12,089 nucleotides of DNA from an uncultured Collinsella sp. (lineage in GTDB: Bacteria; Actinomycetota; Coriobacteriia; Coriobacteriales; Coriobacteriaceae), in NCBI GenBank assembly GCA_958448375.1, contig CAUDDU010000011.1:1-12089 (forward strand), written 5' to 3'. A program made the position numbers and the translations under genes. Positions 7,932 through 12,089 of the stretch are shown piece by piece; within the stretch, counting starts at the first letter, position 1, and every line of letters begins with the position of its first letter. The notes below the pieces were generated by a model. That model had not been told where the DNA came from, did no database searches, and was given only the letters and a program-made list of their open reading frames with translations.

Positions 7932-7972
7932 GGCATCCCCTCAGAGCCTCGTATTTTGGCGTTACCCGCCTT

Positions 7973-7978
7973 ATTATA
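7973..7978 (-). promoter_or_regulatory. Candidate purF promoter (-10 box)
   Basis: A perfect TATAAT (7978-7973, minus strand) lies about 42 bases before the purF ATG. No TTGACA-like box is found 16-18 bases upstream, where the DNA is G-rich, so an activator or an extended contact may be needed. A small inverted repeat GGCG/CGCC (7958-7970) lies around the expected transcription start. Confidence 0.5.
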
Positions 7979-8126
7979 CGCACGGCGCGACGCGCTCCCC
8001 CGCGCATGAGCAGCGCTTTTTAAAAGCCCACCGAGCTAATAATCCGTTTTGCGGCCAAACATTTTATCGGTCTGTCCAGTGCAAGCGCCCGCGCCCCCAG
8101 ATGGCCGCCGCGTCCACCGTTGAGGG

Positions 8127-8155
8127 TTGCATTGTTGCAATTGGGACGTTCGTCC
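8127..8155. repeat. Two adjacent operator-like palindromes in the divergent region
   Basis: TTGCA-N4-TGCAA (8127-8140) is followed after three bases by GGACG-TT-CGTCC (8144-8155). They lie between purF and the divergent membrane-protein gene, just upstream of the latter's predicted -35 box. Their size and place fit repressor or activator sites. The rest of the 285-base region (7932-8216) holds the two promoters and an AT-rich palindrome at 8015-8027 (GCTTTT-T-AAAAGC), with no gene seen. Confidence 0.4.
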
Positions 8156-8161
8156 TGTCTT

Positions 8162-8190
8162 TTGGCAGGTCGGCGGCGTATCCTTGTAGT
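8162..8190 (+). promoter_or_regulatory. Candidate promoter of the CmpB-family membrane protein gene
   Basis: TTGGCA (8162-8167) and TGTAGT (8185-8190) are spaced by 17 bases, giving 5/6 and 4/6 matches to the sigma-70-type consensus. The gene's ATG is 26 bases downstream, with GAGAAAGG in between. Confidence 0.45.
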
Positions 8191-8216
8191 CTAGGACAAA
8201 GCGAGAAAGGTTCTGT

Positions 8217-9446
8217 ATGGATCGAAACGGACTCGACCCCAGCGTCCCCAGCGCCACGGAGGTCAAGAAGATTCCCCTCATCATTAAGGTGTACGCCGTC
8301 CTGTGCATCCTGTCCGGCGTGGGCACACTCCCGTCGGTCGCCGCCTTTATGTGGCAGGTCATCACCGCGCTCATTAACGGCAACGCCGCTGCCAAGCTCG
8401 GCGACAACACGCTCGTCGCGGTTGGACTCATCGTCGCCGGCATCATGCTCTCTGCGGCAAGTGCCGTCATCCTGATCATCTTTGGCCTGGACCTTATCAA
8501 AAACCAGCGCCGCAACGCCGCCCGCCTGTCCTATATCCTTATTGCATTCACCGTCGTCGAGCTTTTGGTCGACGTGATGCTCCAGGGCATCGGGCTCTTC
8601 TTGCTTCGTCCCGCGATTCAGCTCGGTATCCTCATCGCGCTTTCAGCCACCGTCGATCCTACGCTTCGCCAGGAGCGCGAACTGCAGCGCCGCCTGCAGG
8701 AGATGCTCGACCGCGATGCCGCCGCCGAGGGCATGCTCGGCCGCGACGAAACCGGCGAGGGCTACATCAAGCTCAACTACTTCAACCTGTTCTGGGTATT
8801 CCTCGTCTGCTGCGTGCTCGGCCTGATCGCCGAGGACATCTGGCACATGACGGTCGACGACCCAGGCGTCTACCAGGACCGCGCCGGCATGCTGTTTGGT
8901 CCCTTCAGCCCCATCTATGGCTTTGGCGCCGTACTCATGACCATGGTGCTCAACCGCTTCTATAAAAAGAACCCCATCATCATTTTCCTGGTAAGCGCTG
9001 TGCTCGGCGCGAGCTTTGAGGTGTTCGTGGGCTGGTTTATGCAGACCTCATTTGGCGTGGTCTCGTGGAGCTACTCGCACATGAAGCTGTTCGGCATGCC
9101 CGACCCACTCGCCGTCCTTACGGGCGGACGCACCTGCACGGGCTTTGCCTGCCTGTGGGGCCTGGGTGGCCTTATCTGGATCAAGCTGCTGCTGCCGAGG
9201 CTGCTCAAGCTCATCAACATGATTCCGTGGAAGAGTCGCTACTCGGCTACCGTCATCTTTACCGTCATTATGCTGGTCGACGGCGTCATGACGCTGCAGT
9301 CGCTCGACTACTGGTACCAGCGCGTCAACGGCACGGAGCCGGATATTCCCGTCGCGCAGTTCTACGGCAAGTATTTCGATAACGACTACATGGAGAACCG
9401 CTTCCAGAGCATGACCATGAGCCCCAAGGATGCGACGCGCGTGTAG
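8217..9446 (+). CDS. Multi-span membrane protein, putative ABC-transporter type IV (CmpB/DUF1113 family)
   Basis: The 409-residue protein has two parts. Residues 20-145 carry about four hydrophobic segments. A charged amphipathic stretch (about 148-180, RQERELQRRLQEMLDRD) links to the C-terminal part, which has the family hallmarks: a helix with LGLIAED (201-207), then GPFSPIYGFGAVL (228-240), a helix with GASFEVFVGW (264-273) and a later hydrophobic segment at about 343-360. This matches the family annotated as putative ABC-transporter type IV, whose transport role is inferred by others and not proven; no ATPase gene is adjacent. The ATG at 8217 has GAGAAAGG seven bases upstream. The gene is transcribed away from purF, stands alone and ends in a strong terminator. 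The N-terminal four-helix part looks like an addition to the usual short family protein. Confidence 0.78.
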   Translation: MDRNGLDPSVPSATEVKKIPLIIKVYAVLCILSGVGTLPSVAAFMWQVITALINGNAAAKLGDNTLVAVGLIVAGIMLSAASAVILIIFGLDLIKNQRRNAARLSYILIAFTVVELLVDVMLQGIGLFLLRPAIQLGILIALSATVDPTLRQERELQRRLQEMLDRDAAAEGMLGRDETGEGYIKLNYFNLFWVFLVCCVLGLIAEDIWHMTVDDPGVYQDRAGMLFGPFSPIYGFGAVLMTMVLNRFYKKNPIIIFLVSAVLGASFEVFVGWFMQTSFGVVSWSYSHMKLFGMPDPLAVLTGGRTCTGFACLWGLGGLIWIKLLLPRLLKLINMIPWKSRYSATVIFTVIMLVDGVMTLQSLDYWYQRVNGTEPDIPVAQFYGKYFDNDYMENRFQSMTMSPKDATRV

Positions 9447-9479
9447 CGCCACGCAATGCCGAGATTTTTCAACGCACAG

Positions 9480-9521
9480 AAAAGCCCGCTGGCAGACTGA
9501 TTGAACTGCCAGCGGGCTTTT
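9480..9521. terminator. Bidirectional intrinsic terminator
   Basis: A perfect 16-bp stem (9480-9495 with 9506-9521) closes a 10-base loop, followed by TTTTTG on the plus strand. It separates the convergent membrane-protein gene and the MoaE-like gene and can stop both transcripts. Confidence 0.9.
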
Positions 9522-9545
9522 TGTTGGCGAGTGCTGCTGCCGGCC

Positions 9546-9962
9546 TTACGCCTCGCACTCGACCTCGCTCACGCATTCGTTCTTGATAGTGCCGACAAGC
9601 TTCTGAAGCGCATCGACCACATGCGGGCGAATGTCCCCGCCAATGAGTACGAGCATGATGTCGTCGCCCACGGTAAGCTCGCCGCTCGCCAACCACACGC
9701 GTACGTAGCCGATACCCGGCATCGCGCGCGTTGCCTCGATAGCGGCCTGCACCTTTTCGGCATCGAAGCCAAACACCATGCCGCCCACCTTGTGGCCTGG
9801 CGCCACACCATCTGTCTCGACCCCACGCACCTCGGCCTTGGGCGTCGCACGCACCACGCCGTTGTGTGTCAGGTACATCCCACAATCAGCCGCCGAAACA
9901 TCGGCCTTGGCTTCGCGCAGCCAAGCATCAACCGAAGGCATCGATTTGCCACTTTCAAGCAT
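9546..9962 (-). CDS. MoaE-like protein (molybdopterin synthase large-subunit family), divergent
   Basis: The 138-residue product fits the size of MoaE and shares its outline: a start resembling DAWLREAKADVSAADCGMYL, an N-terminal G-V-V-R (36-39 in this numbering), a middle helix EKVQAAIEATRAMPG, a strand with SGELTVGDD (about 93-101) and a C-terminal IKNEC. MoaE normally transfers sulfur from MoaD to precursor Z to make molybdopterin. Here the usual His-Arg before the GEL strand, the second His-Arg and the Pro-Ile-Trp-Lys motif near the end are absent, so activity is doubtful. I chose the second of two adjacent ATGs because AAGGAG is five bases from it but only two from the first. It follows a sortase gene on the same strand and has no other molybdenum cofactor gene nearby. 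The family call is moderate. Confidence 0.65.
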   Translation of the reverse strand: MLESGKSMPSVDAWLREAKADVSAADCGMYLTHNGVVRATPKAEVRGVETDGVAPGHKVGGMVFGFDAEKVQAAIEATRAMPGIGYVRVWLASGELTVGDDIMLVLIGGDIRPHVVDALQKLVGTIKNECVSEVECEA

Positions 9963-9985
9963 CATTTCTCCTTTTTACCGTCGTC

Positions 9986-10022
9986 GAGTAGCTCATTTGG
10001 GACGGGGCTCTTTTAGCTACTC
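9986..10022. repeat. Inverted repeat between sortase and MoaE-like genes
   Basis: GAGTAGCT (9986-9993) pairs with AGCTACTC (10015-10022) around a 21-base loop. It fills most of the 68-base gap between the two minus-strand genes. There is no T-run, so a terminator is unlikely; an operator or an RNA processing site is possible. Confidence 0.4.
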
Positions 10023-10030
10023 TCAACAAT

Positions 10031-11029
10031 TTATTCCTCGACCGGCGTGAGCACCATGACGGCGCGCGTATTGCTAAATGACAGCGAACGGCAGGTCACA
10101 AGCGTTACGACCTTGGTTGCCGAAGCGGCACGCTCGGTGGCGTCGCTCGCCACGGCAGAAGCACCGTCGAGCATCTCGGACAGATAGCTCTTCAGTCCGT
10201 CATCGCCTTCAAAGTTGGGCGTGCGCGCCTTGGCATACGTGTCCTCGACCACCTTGGTCGCCAGCGGGCGCAACTTATACGTCGCATCGCGCGTGATGTA
10301 GTACACGTATTCCATGCTGTCGAACGTCGCCTGATCGGTCGTATCCGAAATCACGTTGAACATCGAGCCGTCATTCATGTGATGACCGTAAATCGTGGTC
10401 TGCTGATCCACCATGCCCGGCGCGGTGTCGTCGCTATCCAAGAAGATGGCGCCCGACGCATTGGCCGTACCGTCGAACAGCGTGTTGAGGTACTTGGAGT
10501 TGTTGTTGGTCTGCACCACGGGGTAGTTGATGTTAGTGCCGGGTGCGTAAATCCAACCCACAACCTCGGGATTTGTCTGGGCAAGCGCATTGAAGTCGAC
10601 AATCGGCACGCCGCTGGCGTCCTTGTCGCTCACATATTGCTTTTCGATTTTTTGATACGACTCGCTCGCCTGCTTGTAGCCAATCTGCGCGTTGATAAAG
10701 ATGGCGGCCGCAGCAACGATCAGGCCAATGCCGATGATGATGAGCAGAATGGGAATGACGGAGCGGTGCTTTTTGCGCGGCGGCTCGGTATAGCTCGATG
10801 GCGCGACATGCGCCGAAGAGCGAGGTGACTTCTTGGCCGTACTGTATGACGAAGGGCGATATGCAGCAGGTGTATCCTGACGGCGATGCTTCGCCGGCGT
10901 CACGGGGCGCGGCGCACGCGACTGCTGAGGAGAGGATGTCCGACCCTGCTGCGACGCGCGGGCTGCTCCCGACTTGGCTGAATCGGGAATCCGAGAAGCC
11001 GAAAAACGCTTTCCCTGATAGTCGGACAT
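10031..11029 (-). CDS. Class B sortase
   Basis: Sortases are membrane-anchored transpeptidases that cut a sorting signal of a secreted protein and link it to cell-wall or pilus amines. The 332-residue protein has a long cytoplasmic N-terminus (1-90) rich in Ser, Pro, Arg and Lys, a basic stop (PPRKKHR), one membrane helix (91-113) and an outer catalytic domain. Class B marks are VVGWIYAPGTNINYPVVQ (156-173), the catalytic histidine in TIYGHHM (H216), the catalytic cysteine in TLVTC (C313) and the arginine R322 in SNTRAVMVL. The ATG at 11029 has AAGGAG upstream. It follows purE by 35 bases with no terminator between, so the two are probably cotranscribed. No sortase substrate or pilin is visible here. 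The N-terminal tail is unusually long for the class. Confidence 0.9.
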   Translation of the reverse strand: MSDYQGKRFSASRIPDSAKSGAARASQQGRTSSPQQSRAPRPVTPAKHRRQDTPAAYRPSSYSTAKKSPRSSAHVAPSSYTEPPRKKHRSVIPILLIIIGIGLIVAAAAIFINAQIGYKQASESYQKIEKQYVSDKDASGVPIVDFNALAQTNPEVVGWIYAPGTNINYPVVQTNNNSKYLNTLFDGTANASGAIFLDSDDTAPGMVDQQTTIYGHHMNDGSMFNVISDTTDQATFDSMEYVYYITRDATYKLRPLATKVVEDTYAKARTPNFEGDDGLKSYLSEMLDGASAVASDATERAASATKVVTLVTCRSLSFSNTRAVMVLTPVEE

Positions 11030-11064
11030 GGCTCTCCTTATGCTGAAAATGGACTGGCGAGCGC

Positions 11065-11529
11065 TTAGGCGTCAGCCATCTCCTGCTTCATCTTCTCGAT
11101 AACCTTGCGGTACTCGGGGTCGCATGCGCCCAGAATCTGCGTGGCGTAAATGGCAGCGTTCTTGGCACCGTTGATGGCCACACAGGCAACGGGCACGCCC
11201 GAAGGCATCTGCACCATCGACAGCAGCGAGTCCATACCACCCAGATCGCTCGTCTTCATAGGCACGCCGATGACCGGCAGCGGCGTAAACGCAGCCACGA
11301 CACCGCCCAGGTGAGCAGCCTTGCCAGCAGCAGCGATAATCACCTTGATACCGCGGTCGGCAGCAGTCGAGGCCCACTCATGGACCTTCGCCGGCGTGCG
11401 ATGCGCGCTTGCAATCACGAGCTCATAGGGCACGCCCAGTGCCTCGAGCTCGGCGGTGCAACCTTCCATAACGCCCAGGTCGGACTTGGAGCCCATGATG
11501 ATCCCGACAACCGGCTTCTGATCTGCCAT
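11065..11529 (-). CDS. purE: 5-(carboxyamino)imidazole ribonucleotide mutase
   Basis: PurE class I converts N5-CAIR (made by PurK) to CAIR in purine synthesis. The 154-residue protein has GSKSD (13-17), SAHRTP (41-46) with H43, the glycine-rich AGKAAHLGGVVA (68-79), GVPMKTSDLGGMDSLLSMVQMP (88 onward) and GVPVACVAINGAKNAA, typical of the octameric enzyme. I chose the ATG at 11529 because AGGAGG (11544-11539) lies nine bases before it; a TTG at 11535 would sit only three bases from that site. It is the first gene of a likely purE-sortase-moaE-like unit. No purK lies next to it in the window. A promoter with an overlapping palindrome is found about 65 bases upstream. Confidence 0.96.
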   Translation of the reverse strand: MADQKPVVGIIMGSKSDLGVMEGCTAELEALGVPYELVIASAHRTPAKVHEWASTAADRGIKVIIAAAGKAAHLGGVVAAFTPLPVIGVPMKTSDLGGMDSLLSMVQMPSGVPVACVAINGAKNAAIYATQILGACDPEYRKVIEKMKQEMADA

Positions 11530-11580
11530 AAACAAAGACCTCCTGTTGAGAGCGGTGACGCGGCGGATCCGCGACCCTTA

Positions 11581-11598
11581 ACTACTGAGAGTAGTATA
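11581..11598 (-). promoter_or_regulatory. Candidate purE promoter with overlapping operator palindrome
   Basis: TATACT (11598-11593, minus strand) is the best -10 box upstream of purE; the -35 region is weak (CAGACC). A palindrome ACTACT-GAG-AGTAGT (11581-11595) covers the end of the -10 box and the expected start of transcription. That geometry fits a repressor site. A second palindrome, GCGGATCCGC (11563-11572), lies in the leader. Confidence 0.5.
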
Positions 11599-11623
11599 GC
11601 TGCTCCCGTCCCTGCGGTCTGTG

Positions 11624-11713
11624 GGTGCTCTGCGGCGGCCCGGTGTTTTCATCTTCACTCCGGTTGCTACGCAAAGTCGTTCAGATGAAAACACCGGGCC
11701 GCCGCAGAGCACC
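11624..11713. repeat. Large perfect inverted repeat (31-bp arms, 28-base loop)
   Basis: The arms 11624-11654 and 11683-11713 are perfect reverse complements with no mismatch. The loop contains a small TTGC-TAC-GCAA hairpin (11664-11674). The repeat lies upstream of the predicted purE promoter. The stem is about twice as long as the terminators elsewhere in this window and has no adjacent T-run. A repetitive palindromic element or a structured RNA are both possible. Confidence 0.85.
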
Positions 11714-11760
11714 TTCGACCTACCGGGGATTGCCATGACGTACGTTGGCTGAAATATTAA

Positions 11761-11798
11761 TGTGGGCCCTGTCGTTCATTCGAACGACAGGGCCCACA
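11761..11798. terminator. Strong hairpin, probable terminator of the gene at 11969-12089
   Basis: A perfect 17-bp stem (11761-11777 with 11782-11798) closes an ATTC loop. The minus-strand tail is ATTAATATTT and the plus-strand side continues CTCACTTTATTT. It is the first minimal-loop, AT-flanked hairpin downstream of the minus-strand gene that ends at 11969, though the 170-base distance is long. Confidence 0.6.
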
Positions 11799-11842
11799 CT
11801 CACTTTATTTCTCAGCCCTAGTCATCGCGCAAAGCCCCTTCG

Positions 11843-11984
11843 GCAGCACACGGTGCAACCGAGTCACCGTAGGCCGGGGCGGGAGGCGGACCTTTCTCTC
11901 GGAAAACTTCGCGAAGCCCAGTTTCCGAGAGAAAGTGTCCGGCTGCCACCCCGGCCGACCAGGTCACATTACACCGTGTGCTGC
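11843..11984. repeat. Nested imperfect inverted repeat spanning the end of the last gene
   Basis: Four stems nest in order: GCAGCACACGGTG (11843-11855) with 11972-11984, GGCCGGGG (11872-11879) with 11949-11956, CGGAC (11887-11891) with 11937-11941, and a 14-bp stem 11892-11905 with 11922-11935, whose loop contains the palindrome CTTCGCGAAG (11907-11916). The outermost right arm lies inside the final codons of the gene ending at 11969. The 142-base size with 13-bp complementary ends resembles a miniature element, but no target duplication is visible. Confidence 0.7.
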
Positions 11985-12089
11985 GGCAGGTCCTGCAGGG
12001 CGATGACGTCCATGCCCATATCGTTGGCGCTGCCGTGACCCTGCTGGTCCTCGCGCACGGCCTCGATGGCGCTCACGTAGGTGTTGGCG
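11969..12089 (-). CDS. C-terminal end of an unrecognised protein (truncated by the window)
   Basis: The minus-strand frame is open from the window edge and ends in TAA at 11971-11969 after 39 residues, beginning ANTYVSAIEAVREDQQGHGS and finishing DLPQHTV. Third positions are almost all G or C, matching the coding style of purF and purM, so this is very likely a real gene end. I do not recognise the family from so short a piece. The last four codons overlap the outer arm of the nested inverted repeat. It is followed by about 440 bases without a gene, then purE. Confidence 0.7.
   Translation of the reverse strand, partial: ANTYVSAIEAVREDQQGHGSANDMGMDVIALQDLPQHTV

Noticed and set aside
6273..8009. 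Long plus-strand open frame of 578 codons
   Set aside because: It lies antisense to purF and is open only because of GC-rich codon bias; its product is His/Asp/Val-rich with no family features.
11530..11968. Known purine, ZTP or PRPP riboswitch upstream of purE
   Set aside because: I looked for the conserved cores of these classes in the minus-strand leader and found no match; the big hairpins lie upstream of the likely promoter.
11843..11984. Insertion sequence or attC-like site
   Set aside because: No transposase, integrase or flanking direct repeat is visible; kept only as an inverted repeat with a speculative note.
11745..12038. Plus-strand open frame of 97 codons upstream of purE
   Set aside because: It crosses two hairpins and is antisense to a real gene end; its composition is that of palindromic DNA.
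1..12089. CRISPR array, tRNA or rRNA genes, tandem repeats
   Set aside because: No regularly spaced direct repeats, no cloverleaf or T-loop signature and no rRNA-like stretch were seen on reading both strands.

Overview
The window looks like chromosomal DNA from a GC-rich Gram-positive bacterium of the Coriobacteriia, with Collinsella or a close relative as the best guess. The reasons are the GC-rich codon use, the strong AGGAGG-type ribosome binding sites, the protein style (Asp/Glu/Ala-rich linkers, zinc-ribbon membrane proteins) and the mix of purine genes with a class B sortase and a MoaE-like gene. This placement rests on recollection of such genomes and not on a search.

Left part (1-4265). 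A + strand ATPase of the DUF234 / PD-(D/E)XK type enters from outside the window and ends at 985. It converges on a two-gene minus-strand operon (3862 to 1027), and a strong bidirectional hairpin separates them. Both operon genes encode a cytoplasmic zinc ribbon, an acidic linker, one membrane helix and an extracytoplasmic domain. One outer domain resembles the RsiV/DUF3298 fold. The other has an Ig-like part followed by a segment with a calcium-loop-like motif. Behind them (3941-4312) lies a short minus-strand coding remnant and the terminator of the purine genes.

Centre (4313-7931). Three purine biosynthesis genes run on the minus strand: purF (first committed step), then purM and purN, with purM and purN overlapping by 11 bases. 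A terminator-like hairpin includes the purF stop codon. A further hairpin lies against the purM ribosome binding site, so purMN may be controlled separately from purF.

Right part (7932-12089). A divergent intergenic region with palindromes separates purF from a + strand multi-span membrane protein of the 'putative ABC-transporter type IV' (CmpB) family. A bidirectional terminator follows. Then a second minus-strand group runs purE, a class B sortase and a small, degenerate MoaE-like protein. Upstream of purE is a 440-base gene-free stretch with a promoter/operator candidate and three large, unrelated inverted repeats. The window ends in the C-terminal 39 codons of an unrecognised minus-strand gene.

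No CRISPR array, tRNA, rRNA, transposase or defence island was seen. The items most worth a second look are the chain of large hairpins upstream of purE, the coupled pair of zinc-ribbon sensor-like membrane proteins, and the MoaE-like protein lacking key catalytic residues. Nothing here clearly proves a new system.
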